In this document: positions 1 through 6,708 of the stretch, piece by piece
How the letters are laid out: every line of letters begins with the position of its first letter
Position numbering within the stretch: position 1 is the first letter of the stretch
NCBI GenBank assembly: GCA_025456165.1
Contig: JALOLI010000101.1
Span: forward strand, 1-8,696
DNA: 8,696 bases
Reading direction: 5' to 3'
DNA from: Acidimicrobiia bacterium
GTDB taxonomy: Bacteria; Actinomycetota; Acidimicrobiia; UBA5794; UBA11373
Notes under the pieces: generated by a model
The model's input: the letters and a program-made list of their open reading frames with translations, nothing else
What the model was told of the DNA's origin: nothing
Database searches by the model: none
Position numbers and translations under genes: made by a program

Positions 1-71
1 CCGGCGGGTAGGCCGCCGGTCGGCCCCAGTCTGAGGGCCATCGGCACCTTGGCCTGGAGCCCCCGCGCCAT
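1..71 (-). CDS. Possible start of a divergent gene (partial, N-terminus only)
   Basis: On the - strand an ATG at 71-69 opens a frame that stays open for 23 codons to the left edge, beginning MARGLQAKVPMALRLGP. A good Shine-Dalgarno sequence, GAGGAG (complement of 77-82), sits five bases upstream of it. This is the only reason to call it: so few codons cannot identify a product, and open frames are common by chance in DNA this rich in GC. A second in-frame ATG lies at 41-39. If real, it would be a divergently transcribed neighbour whose start lies only 36 bases from the AOR start. No function is proposed. Confidence 0.3.
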   Translation of the reverse strand, partial: MARGLQAKVPMALRLGPTGGLPA

Positions 72-76
72 AGAAT
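49..76 (+). promoter_or_regulatory. Candidate sigma70-type promoter for the AOR gene
   Basis: TTGGCC (49-54, four of six matches to TTGACA) and TAGAAT (71-76, five of six to TATAAT) are separated by 16 bases. A transcript would start near 83, giving a leader of about 25 bases that contains the GGGGAGG ribosome site (91-97) ten bases before the AOR ATG. TAGAAT is one of the few AT-rich islands in the region. The call conflicts in part with the possible divergent gene, whose start codon and ribosome site overlap the same bases. Confidence 0.4.
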
Positions 77-107
77 CTCCTCACCAGCCTGGGGAGGACG
101 GCGCGAG

Positions 108-1946
108 ATGCACGGATGGACGGGCCAGATCCTGCGGGTCGACCTGACTGCGAAGACCTGGCGGCGGGAGGCCTTCACCGAGGAGTTCGCCCATACCTGG
201 ATCGGCGGGCGGGGCTTCGCCGTCAAGCTCCTCTACGACGAGCTGCTCCCCGGCATCGACCCCCTCGGGCCGGAGAACAAGCTGGTGGTGGCGGTGGGCC
301 CCATCAGCGGCATCTCGGCGCCCAACACCGGCAAGACCGTGGTGGCGGCCAAGTCGCCCATGACCGGCGGCTACGGCGACGGGAACCTGGGCACGCGGGT
401 CACCGAGAAGCTGCGCAAGGCCGGCTACGACGCCCTGATCGTCGAAGGCCGGGCCGCGGCGCCCACCCTGCTCTACATCGACGACGAGAAGGTGGAATTC
501 CTCCCCGCCGACGAGATCTGGGGGAAGGGCACCTACGAGACCAACGACTGGATCTACGCCCGCTACGGGAAGGGCGCCGGGGTGCTGAACATCGGCCAGG
601 CCGGGGAGAACCTCGTCCGCTACGCCGTGATCCGCAGCATGGAGGGCCGCGCCGGCGGCCGGCCGGGCATGGGAGCGGTCATGGGCTCCAAGCTGCTCAA
701 GGCCATCGTGGTGAAGGGCTCCCGGCCGATCCCCCAGGCCTTCCCCGCCGAGATGAAGGCACTGGGACGCGACGACCTGCGGGCGGTCCACGCCCTCGAC
801 CAGAAGTCGGGGTGGTCCAAGCAGGGCACCACCGGCGTCCTCCCCTGGTGCAACGAGGTGGCGGCGCTGCCGGTCGACAACTTCCGCCGGACCCACCACC
901 CCGAGGCCTGGAAGGTCGACGGGGAGCGCCTGGAGGCCGCCACCGTGGCCGTCTACGGCTGCCCCAACTGCACCATGCAGTGCGGCATCGCCATGCACGA
1001 CGATCGCGGGCGGGAGTCGGAGCTCGACTACGAGAACATGGGCCTGCTCGGCCCCAACCTGGGCCTCTTCGACATCGCTCAGGTGGCCACCCTCAACTAC
1101 ATGTGCGACGACTACGGCATCGACACCATCTCGGGGGGCGGGGTGCTGGGCTTCTACGCCGATGCCGTCGCCCGCGGGGCCGCTCCCGGGTCACTGCGCT
1201 TCGGGGATTTCAAGGGATTCGAGGCGGTCCTCACCGCCATCGCCCACCGCGACGGCGAAGTGGGCGGCATCCTGGCGGAAGGCACCCTGCGGGCCGCCCG
1301 GGCCTTCGGCCACGGCTCCGAAGAATACGCCATGCAGTGCAAGGGCCTCGAGGTCTCGGCCTACAACTGCAAGTTCATCCCCGGCATGGCGCTGGCCTTC
1401 GGGGTCAGCCCCATCGGGGCCCACCACAAGGAGTCCTGGATCATCAGCTACGAGATCCAGCAGACGCCCCGCGAGTCCTACGGTCGCGACAAGGCGCAGA
1501 AGGTGGTGGACCTGCAGCGCATCCGCGGCGGCCTGTTCGAGGCCATCGTCAGCTGCCGCTTCCCCTGGATCGAAGAGGGCTGGGGCCTGGAGCACTACCC
1601 CAAGTACTTCAACGCCGTCACCGGCCTGGAGTGGCAGCTCGAGGACTTCTGGCCCTCCTCGGACCGCATCTACGCCCTCATCAAGCTGTTCTGGCTGCGG
1701 GAGTTCCCCGACACCGGCCGCAAGGCCGACTACCCGCCGCACGCCTGGTTCGACCCGGCCAACGCCGACACCGAAGGGCCGATCGCCGGCAAGATCCTGG
1801 AGTACGACAAGTACGACTCCCTGCTGCAGCACTATTACGACATCCGGGGCTACGACGGCCGCGGCATCCCCACTCGGGAGACGCTGGAGCGCCTGGGCCT
1901 GGCCGCCGAGGCCCGGGCGGCCGAGGCGTTCGCCACCCTCTCCTGA
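108..1946 (+). CDS. aor: Tungsten/molybdenum aldehyde:ferredoxin oxidoreductase (AOR family)
   Basis: 612 residues, close to the usual 600-620 of this cytoplasmic enzyme family. These enzymes oxidise aldehydes to carboxylic acids, or reduce acids in reverse, with a bis-pterin W or Mo cofactor, a [4Fe-4S] cluster and ferredoxin. Visible hallmarks are GGRGF (33-37), the GPISG...KSPMTGG block (about 65-85) and AGENLVR followed by the GMGAVMGSKLLKAIVVKG block (about 165-205), all cofactor domain signatures. The cluster ligands are CPNCTMQC (C285, C288, C292) with the distant fourth Cys at C483, the same spacing pattern as Pyrococcus AOR. ELDYENMG (305-312) and GAHHKE (437-442) lie where that enzyme has its active-site Glu and His. 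The ATG has GGGGAGG ten bases upstream. The next gene follows after ten bases and encodes a MoaD-like protein, a pairing known for AOR operons. The substrate and the choice of W or Mo cannot be read from the sequence; homologous family members with other roles (for example BamB-type) are less likely given the KorAB neighbours. Confidence 0.96.
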   Translation: MHGWTGQILRVDLTAKTWRREAFTEEFAHTWIGGRGFAVKLLYDELLPGIDPLGPENKLVVAVGPISGISAPNTGKTVVAAKSPMTGGYGDGNLGTRVTEKLRKAGYDALIVEGRAAAPTLLYIDDEKVEFLPADEIWGKGTYETNDWIYARYGKGAGVLNIGQAGENLVRYAVIRSMEGRAGGRPGMGAVMGSKLLKAIVVKGSRPIPQAFPAEMKALGRDDLRAVHALDQKSGWSKQGTTGVLPWCNEVAALPVDNFRRTHHPEAWKVDGERLEAATVAVYGCPNCTMQCGIAMHDDRGRESELDYENMGLLGPNLGLFDIAQVATLNYMCDDYGIDTISGGGVLGFYADAVARGAAPGSLRFGDFKGFEAVLTAIAHRDGEVGGILAEGTLRAARAFGHGSEEYAMQCKGLEVSAYNCKFIPGMALAFGVSPIGAHHKESWIISYEIQQTPRESYGRDKAQKVVDLQRIRGGLFEAIVSCRFPWIEEGWGLEHYPKYFNAVTGLEWQLEDFWPSSDRIYALIKLFWLREFPDTGRKADYPPHAWFDPANADTEGPIAGKILEYDKYDSLLQHYYDIRGYDGRGIPTRETLERLGLAAEARAAEAFATLS

Positions 1947-1956
1947 GAGGCGCGAC

Positions 1957-2184
1957 ATGAAGATCACCGTCAGGGTCATCGGCGGCCTGGCCCTCCGCCT
2001 CGGCTTCACCGCCCAGGAGCGGGAGGTGGCCCCCGGGACCACGGCCGGGTGGCTGCTGGCCGACCTGGGCGTCGACGACCCACACACGGTGATCACCACG
2101 CGCAACGGGTGGGGCATCGCCCCCGACGAGTTGCTCGACGAGGGCGACCGCATCCTGGTGTCGCCTCCGTTTTCCGGAGGTTGA
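1957..2184 (+). CDS. MoaD/ThiS-family small sulfur carrier protein
   Basis: 75 residues, within the usual 70-90 for MoaD-like beta-grasp proteins. The N-terminal strand MKITVRVIG, the central VITTRNGWGIAPDELLDEGDRILVSP block and the C-terminal PPFSGG match the family. The terminal Gly-Gly is the tail that is adenylated and thiocarboxylated to deliver sulfur. In molybdopterin synthesis that sulfur forms the dithiolene that binds W or Mo. The gene starts ten bases after the AOR stop with GAGAGG (1945-1950) as ribosome site, so it is almost certainly co-transcribed. The context argues for a MoaD-type role serving AOR rather than a ThiS role in thiamine synthesis. A dedicated MoaD-like gene next to AOR is also known from the Aromatoleum aor operon. 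No MoaE or MoeA partner is in the window. The last codons form a small CCTCCG/CGGAGG inverted repeat (2164-2180). Confidence 0.9.
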   Translation: MKITVRVIGGLALRLGFTAQEREVAPGTTAGWLLADLGVDDPHTVITTRNGWGIAPDELLDEGDRILVSPPFSGG

Positions 2185-2194
2185 GCCGCGGCGC

Positions 2195-2220
2195 CCCGGC
2201 CGGGCGGGACCGTGGCCGGG
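2195..2220 (+). other. GC hairpin just after the MoaD-like gene
   Basis: CCCGGCC (2195-2201) can pair with GGCCGGG (2214-2220) around a 12-base loop, eleven bases past the MoaD stop. There is no T tract, so it is at best a weak terminator or an RNA-stabilising element separating the aor pair from the kor pair. Seven-bp GC inverted repeats also arise by chance in DNA of this composition. Confidence 0.25.
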
Positions 2221-2268
2221 CCCGGTGCCCAGGGACGAATGCCCATGGGCTTGGCGTCCGGGCCGGCA

Positions 2269-2274
2269 TATCAT
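2269..2274 (+). promoter_or_regulatory. Candidate -10 box upstream of korA
   Basis: TATCAT matches TATAAT at five of six positions and is the clearest AT-rich island in the 199-bp gap between the MoaD-like gene and korA. No good -35 element lies 16-18 bases upstream; TTGGCG at 2251-2256 is too close (12-base spacer). If used, it would leave a leader of about 100 bases. The rest of the gap shows no convincing gene: a 29-codon ATG frame at 2287-2376 has no ribosome site. Confidence 0.25.
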
Positions 2275-2370
2275 CGGGCCGAACACATGGAGGACCTACA
2301 GAGCACCGGGAGCGGGAGCCGCGCCTGCGGTACCCGACCGGTTTCCCGCCTCATGGAACCCACGAGGAGA

Positions 2371-2378
2371 AGGTGATC
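2371..2378 (+). promoter_or_regulatory. Ribosome binding site that fixes the GTG start of korA
   Basis: AAGGTGATCT has a run, GGTGATC, matching the complement of the 16S rRNA 3' end. It lies five bases before the GTG at 2384. GAGGAG (2364-2369) just upstream may help. The frame is open back to 2225, but upstream residues have no family character and the only ATG there (2225) would add 53 unrelated residues, so the GTG is preferred. Confidence 0.6.
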
Positions 2379-2383
2379 TGAGC

Positions 2384-4172
2384 GTGCCCGACGAGACGCC
2401 CCTCGAGCAGGAGAGTGTGGACCACGTCCGAATCCGGTTCGCCGGCGATTCCGGCGACGGGATGCAACTGGCCGGCGCCCGCTTCACGGACGCCTCGGCC
2501 ATCTTCGGCAACGACCTGGCCACCCTGCCGTCCTATCCGGCCGAGATCCGCGCCCCCGCCGGGTCCATCGCCGGGGTCTCCTCCTTCCAGGTGCACATCG
2601 CCGACAGCGACATCCTCACTCCGGGAGACAACCCCGACGTCCTGGTGGCGATGAACCCGGCGGCCCTCAAGGCCAACCTGGCCGACCTGGCCCCGGCGGG
2701 CACCATCGTGGTGAACCGCGATGCCTTCGACGAGCGCAACCTGGCCCGGGCAGCGTACGCCACCAACCCACTGCGCGACGGCTCGCTTCGCGGGTACACC
2801 GTCATTGAGGTCCCCATGGAGGAGATGACGCGCGAGGCCGTGAAGGACTCTGGTGTGGGGGGACGAGGGGTCCTGCGCTCCAAGAACTTCTTCGCCCTGG
2901 GCCTGATGACCTGGATGTTCAGCCGCCCGATCGAGTCCACTCTGGAGTGGATCGGCACTGCTTTTACCAAGGACGAGGCGGTGATGAAGGCCAACACGGC
3001 GGCCTTCAAAGCGGGCTACAACTTCGGCGAGACCACCGAGCAGTTCCGCCACACTTACCAGGTCAAGCCGGCGAAGCTGCCGGCCGGGATCTACGCCAAC
3101 GTCACCGGCAACCAGACCGCGGCCTGGGGCCTGGTGGCGGCGGCGCAGGCCGCCCGCCTCCCTCTGCTCTACTCCTCCTACCCCATCACGCCGGCCTCTG
3201 AGATCCTCCATGAGCTGTCCCGCTATCAGAGGCTGGGGGTGCGCACCTTCCAGGCCGAAGACGAGATCGCTGCGGCCGGCGTCGCCCTGGGGGCGGCCTT
3301 CGCCGGGAGCCTGGGGGTCACCGGCACCAGCGGGCCCGGATTGGCCCTGAAGTCCGAGATGATGAGCCTGGCCGTGATGATCGAGCTGCCCATGATCATC
3401 GTCGACGTGCAGCGGCCGCCACGGCGAGGCGCCGCTGCCCGTGCTGGCCGTTGCCTCGCCGGCAGACGCCTTCGGCACGATGATCGAGGCGGCCCGCATC
3501 GCCGTGAAGTACATGACCCCGGTCATCGTGCTGTCCGACGGCTACATCGCCAACAGCGCCGAGCCCTGGCTGCTCCCCGACCTCGACACTCTGCCCGACA
3601 TCTCGGTCCCCTTCGTCACCGGCCTCGGCGGCGAGCCCCACTTCCTGCCTTACCGGCGCGACCCGGAAACCCTGGCCCGCGGCTGGGCGCTGCCCGGCAC
3701 CCCGGGCCTCGAGCACCGGGTGGGCGGCCTCGAGAAGGAGGACGTCACCGGAGAGGTCTCGCACAACCCGGCGAACCACCAGCACATGGTCATGCAGCGG
3801 GAGCGCAAGGTCGCCGGCATCGCCGCCGGCATCCCCGAGCTGGCAGTCGACGCCGACCCCGGTGCCGACCTGCTCGTCGTCGGCTGGGGCTCCACCTATC
3901 CCGCCATCTTCGCCGGGGTGCGCCAGGCTCGAGCCCGGGGGGCCAAGGTCGCCCGCGCCCACCTGCGCCATTTGAACCCCTTCCCCCGCAACCTCGGCGA
4001 GGTGCTGCGCCGGTACCCCCGGGTGCTGGTGCCGGAGTTGAACCGGGGCCAGCTGCGCCAATTGCTGCGGGCCGAGTTCCTCGTGGACGCCATCGGCCTG
4101 AACAAGGTGCAGGGGATGCCCTTCAAGACGTCCGAGATCGAAGAGAAGATCATGGAGATGACCCGGCCATGA
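2384..4172 (+). pseudogene. korA: 2-oxoacid:ferredoxin oxidoreductase alpha subunit (gamma-alpha fusion), disrupted by an internal deletion
   Basis: KorA pairs with KorB to convert a 2-oxoacid (typically 2-oxoglutarate) plus CoA to acyl-CoA and CO2, reducing ferredoxin in the cytoplasm. The first part, GTG 2384 to 3415, encodes 344 residues: a fused gamma domain (IRFAGDSGDGMQLAG at 17-31, GVSSFQVHIADSDIL after it) and the start of the alpha pyrimidine-binding domain (YPITPASEIL from 266, QAEDEIAA from 290, GVTGTSGPGLALKSE, ELPMIIVDVQR ending at R344). The second part continues in the +1 frame from 3414 (GRHGEAPLPVLA, KYMTPVIVLSDGYIAN, VVGWGST, ELNRGQLRQLLRAE, KVQGMPFK) to TGA 4170-4172, 252 residues. 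Between them about 21 residues expected from the family, beginning GGPSTGLPT, are missing. Adding 65 bases restores one frame of 617 residues, the normal length. The stop overlaps the korB start as ATGA. As written the gene cannot make normal KorA. Both halves otherwise look intact, so a recent lesion or an assembly error is more likely than old decay. Confidence 0.85.
3410..3422 (+). other. korA: korA deletion junction with CGG microhomology
   Basis: CAGCGG (Gln-Arg of VDVQR, 3410-3415) runs directly into GGCCGCCAC (Gly-Arg-His, 3414-3422), so the GG of the Arg codon doubles as the start of the Gly codon. In an intact family member the Arg codon and the TAC-GGC codons before Arg-His would each supply CGG; loss of one copy and everything between gives this junction and removes 65 bases. 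The intact sequence is inferred from the protein family, so the exact size is an estimate supported by the frame arithmetic. Confidence 0.7.
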
Positions 4173-5185
4173 CCGACGAGACCGCGCGCTACACCCGAGC
4201 CGACTTCCAGAGCGACCAGGAGGTGCGGTGGTGCCCCGGGTGCGGGGACTACACCATCCTCGCCTCGATGCAGACCTTCCTCGCCGAGGCCGGCCTCGAT
4301 CGGGAAAAGGTGGTCTTCGTATCGGGAATCGGGTGCTCCTCCCGATTTCCCTACTACATGAGCACCTACGGTTTCCACGGCATCCACGGCCGGGCGCCCG
4401 CGATCGCCTCCGGGATCGCCCTGGCCAACCCCGCCCTCTCGGTATGGGTGATCACCGGCGACGGCGACGGCCTCTCCATCGGCGGCAACCACCTCATCCA
4501 CGCCCTGCGCCGGAACCTGAACCTAAAGGTGCTGCTGTTCAACAACCAGATCTACGGCCTGACCAAGGGGCAGTTCTCACCCACCAGCGAGCTCGGCAAA
4601 CGCACCAAGTCCTCCCCCACCGGGGCCCTGGGCCGGCCTTTCAACCCCGTCAGCCTGGCCCTGGGAGCAGAGGCCTCGTTCGTGGCCCGCACCATCGACA
4701 TGGACCGGCCGCACACCATCGAGATCCTGCGGCGCGCCTACCAGCACCGCGGCTCGGCCTTCATCGAGATCTACCAGAACTGCAACGTCTTCAACGACAA
4801 GGCCTTCGTCGAGCTGAGCGGGAAGGACGAGCGCCTGGTCAATCGGATCAACCTGGAGCACGGCAAGCCGGTGATCTTCGGCGCCAACGGCGAGAGGGGC
4901 GTGGCGCTGGTCGGCGGCAGCGCCCGCATCGTCGATGTCGCCGAGGTCGGCGTCGGCGCGCTGCACGTCCACGACGAGCATGCCCCCGACCCGAGCGCCG
5001 CCTTCGCCCTCAGCCGCCTGGCACACGGCCCCCACGGCCCGACCCCCCTCGGGGTGTTCCGCGATGTGCAGAGGCCGGCCTACGAGGACGACCTGCAGCG
5101 CCAGATCGGCGCCGCGCAGAGCGGACGCGGCCCGGCCGACCTGGCCGAGATGATCCGCCAGACCGGGACCTGGGCGGTCAACTAG
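4169..5185 (+). CDS. korB: 2-oxoacid:ferredoxin oxidoreductase beta subunit
   Basis: 338 residues, normal for KorB. This subunit binds thiamine diphosphate and one [4Fe-4S] cluster and passes electrons to ferredoxin. Cluster ligands are visible as C22 and C25 in WCPGCGD, C56 in SGIGCSSRFPYY and C205 in IYQNCNVF. The ThDP/Mg motif is GDGDGLSIGGNH (97-108) followed by NNQIYGLTKGQ (125-135). HGRAPAIASGIA and NPVSLALGAEASFVART are further family signatures. The ATG overlaps the korA stop by four bases (ATGA), so translation is coupled. This is a complete, undamaged gene, which argues against long-standing loss of the complex despite the lesion in korA. The two-subunit form without a separate delta ferredoxin subunit and the close match to actinobacterial KorB favour a 2-oxoglutarate-type enzyme, but the true 2-oxoacid is not proven and the aminotransferase neighbour leaves room for an amino-acid-derived oxoacid. 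Confidence 0.96.
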   Translation: MTDETARYTRADFQSDQEVRWCPGCGDYTILASMQTFLAEAGLDREKVVFVSGIGCSSRFPYYMSTYGFHGIHGRAPAIASGIALANPALSVWVITGDGDGLSIGGNHLIHALRRNLNLKVLLFNNQIYGLTKGQFSPTSELGKRTKSSPTGALGRPFNPVSLALGAEASFVARTIDMDRPHTIEILRRAYQHRGSAFIEIYQNCNVFNDKAFVELSGKDERLVNRINLEHGKPVIFGANGERGVALVGGSARIVDVAEVGVGALHVHDEHAPDPSAAFALSRLAHGPHGPTPLGVFRDVQRPAYEDDLQRQIGAAQSGRGPADLAEMIRQTGTWAVN

Positions 5186-5193
5186 CACCGGTG

Positions 5194-5237
5194 GGCCCCG
5201 ACTTCGCCGGCCGCCTTCCCCGGGAGGCAATGGGGCC
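5194..5237 (+). terminator. Possible hairpin terminator after korB
   Basis: GGCCCC (5194-5199) can pair with GGGGCC (5232-5237), enclosing a second stem of GCCT (5213-5216) with AGGC (5225-5228) plus inner pairs. It starts nine bases after the korB stop. There is no T tract, so termination is only suggested; GC-rich bacteria often have such U-less structures, but chance pairing is also easy here. Confidence 0.25.
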
Positions 5238-5271
5238 GCCCGCCCGGCCCGCCTCAGGCTGAACGACCCGG

Positions 5272-5312
5272 GCAGCCAACGCCTTCCGGGGGTACCATCC
5301 CGGATTGGCTGC
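5272..5312 (+). promoter_or_regulatory. Strong bipartite hairpin or operator directly before the aminotransferase ribosome site
   Basis: An eight-bp perfect outer stem, GCAGCCAA (5272-5279) with TTGGCTGC (5305-5312), encloses a six-bp inner stem, TCCGGG (5285-5290) with CCCGGA (5299-5304). The loop is GGTACCAT (5291-5298). The stems are flush on the 3' side and separated by a five-base bulge, CGCCT (5280-5284), on the 5' side. The structure ends three bases before CAGGAG (5316-5321), the ribosome site of the ATG at 5331. It could act as an RNA structure controlling translation or mRNA stability, or as a DNA inverted repeat for a regulator. TACCAT (5293-5298) in the loop also fits a weak -10 box. 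It matches no riboswitch class that I recognise. Confidence 0.5.
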
Positions 5313-5330
5313 AGTCAGGAGACGCACCGC

Positions 5331-6659
5331 ATGGCTGGATCCGTACCGGGCGCATCGCCCGGCCTCTTCGCCGAGCGGGTGAGCCGCATCGGGACCGAAG
5401 AGGCCTTCAAGCTGGGGCCTCTGCTCCGTGAGGTGGAAGCCGACGGCCGCCGGGTCATCCGGTGCAACCTCGGCCAGCCCGACTTCCCCCTGCCGGCCCA
5501 CATCACCGAGGCCGTAGTGGCGGCGCTGCGCGCCGGGCACACCACCTACTGCGACCCGCAGGGCCTTCCCGAGTTGCGCGAGGCCATCGCCGCCGCGGTG
5601 GGCCGGGACCGCGGCCTCGACGTCGACCCGCGCCGCGTCGTGGTCTACCCCGGATCCCGGCCGTCCATCGGCCTAACCCAGCATGCTTACGTGCGGGCCG
5701 GCGACGAGGTCGTGTACCCCACCCCCGGCTACCCGCTCTACGAGTCGTTTGTGGACTACGTCGGCGGCACCCCGGTGCCCGTGCCGCTCCAGGAGGAAAC
5801 CGGCTTCGCCCTCACCGGCGACGAGCTGGCCCCCCACCTCTCGGCCCGGACCCGCCTCGTTTACCTCAACTTCCCCTCCAATCCCACCGGCGGCGTCGCC
5901 TCGCCCGAGCAGCTGGCCGACATCGCCCGGGTGATCCTGGAAGCGACCCCGCCGACCGCCCGGGTGTACTCGGACGAGGCCTACGAGGCCATCACCTTCG
6001 ACGGGGCCCGCCACGCCTCCATCGCCTCGGTGCCCGGAATGGCGGACCGCACGATCATCGCCTCGGCGGTCTCGAAGACCTACTCGTGGACCGGCGGAAG
6101 GGTCGGCTGGGCCGTATTCCCCACCGTGGAAGAGGCCCTGGTCCAGCGCAACCTGAACATCAACTACTACGCCTCGATCCCGCCTTACAGCCAGCTGGGC
6201 GCCAAGGTCGCCCTGGAATCGCCCGAGTCGCCGCCGGCCATCGCCGTCATGGTCGAAGCCTTCCAGCGGCGCCGGGACTTCGTCATCGACGGGCTGAACC
6301 GGATCCCCGGTGTGCGCTGCCAGATGCCGCGGGGCGCCTTCTACGCCTTCCCCAACATCGCCGGGGTGGTGGCCGCCCTGGGTGCCGAGGAGGCCTGGCG
6401 CGGCCTCCCCGACGAGGTGCGGCGGCGCTCCAGCCCCTCCACTCTGGTGGCCCTGTTCCTGCTCTACCGCTACCGGGTGGCCACCATGGACCGCCGCTCC
6501 TTCGGGGTGCGGGGCAGCGAGGGGCAGCACTACCTTCGCCTTTCCATCGCCACCGGGGACGACGATCTGCGGGAGGCGCTGCGCCGCCTCGAGCAGGCGG
6601 CCGCCGACCCGAAGGGGTTCGCCGACTTCGTCCGTTCCGGGGAGCGACTCGCCTACTGA
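5331..6659 (+). CDS. Class I/II (fold type I) pyridoxal-phosphate aminotransferase
   Basis: 442 residues, somewhat longer than the usual 390-410. It transfers an amino group between an amino acid and a 2-oxoacid in the cytoplasm. Visible motifs are NLGQPDF near the N-terminus, TTYCDPQGLPELREAIA, YPTPGYPLYES, NFPSNPTGG with N184, YSDEAYE with D215 (pyridine nitrogen) and Y218, SKTYSWTGGRVGW with the Schiff-base lysine K249 and phosphate-binding R257, and YLRLSIATG with R403 expected to hold the substrate carboxylate. The residue after TG in the lysine motif is usually Trp (TGWRxG) but is Gly256 here. The ATG is supported by CAGGAG nine bases upstream. It lies 145 bp after korB behind a strong hairpin, so it may be separately controlled. 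The family resembles aspartate/aromatic-type transaminases, but substrate specificity cannot be assigned. A role feeding 2-oxoacids to KorAB is inference from the neighbourhood. Confidence 0.94.
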   Translation: MAGSVPGASPGLFAERVSRIGTEEAFKLGPLLREVEADGRRVIRCNLGQPDFPLPAHITEAVVAALRAGHTTYCDPQGLPELREAIAAAVGRDRGLDVDPRRVVVYPGSRPSIGLTQHAYVRAGDEVVYPTPGYPLYESFVDYVGGTPVPVPLQEETGFALTGDELAPHLSARTRLVYLNFPSNPTGGVASPEQLADIARVILEATPPTARVYSDEAYEAITFDGARHASIASVPGMADRTIIASAVSKTYSWTGGRVGWAVFPTVEEALVQRNLNINYYASIPPYSQLGAKVALESPESPPAIAVMVEAFQRRRDFVIDGLNRIPGVRCQMPRGAFYAFPNIAGVVAALGAEEAWRGLPDEVRRRSSPSTLVALFLLYRYRVATMDRRSFGVRGSEGQHYLRLSIATGDDDLREALRRLEQAAADPKGFADFVRSGERLAY

Positions 6660-6665
6660 CCGGCC

Positions 6666-6683
6666 GCCCGGCTCCTGCCGGGC
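6666..6683 (+). other. GC hairpin between the aminotransferase and the transketolase-like gene
   Basis: GCCCGG (6666-6671) and CCGGGC (6678-6683) form a perfect six-bp stem with loop CTCCTG, seven bases after the aminotransferase stop and 25 bases before the next start. No T tract follows. It may be a partial terminator or processing site that sets the expression ratio of the two genes; with a gap of only 49 bp the genes are still likely to share a transcript. Confidence 0.3.
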
Positions 6684-6708
6684 ACCACGCCACGACAACG
6701 GAGGAGAG

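Noticed and set aside
2164..2180. CCTCCG/CGGAGG inverted repeat with a TTTTC loop as a terminator
   Set aside because: It lies inside the conserved PPFSGG coding end of the MoaD-like gene and has no T tract after it; the symmetry follows from Pro and Gly codons.
1191..2246. 351-codon open frame on the - strand across the AOR and MoaD-like genes
   Set aside because: Antisense shadow of two conserved genes, with no motif and no convincing ribosome site.
2287..2376. 29-codon frame ending in Arg-Arg-Arg before korA, as a possible leader peptide
   Set aside because: It has no ribosome site, no run of regulatory codons and no attenuator-like hairpins following it.
2225..2383. Upstream ATG (2225) as the korA start
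   Set aside because: It would add 53 residues without family similarity. The GTG at 2384 has a well-placed ribosome site and gives the normal N-terminus.
3410..3440. Programmed ribosomal frameshift as the explanation for the split korA
   Set aside because: A frameshift alone would not remove the conserved residues that are missing between the two halves, and no slippery heptamer is seen at the site.
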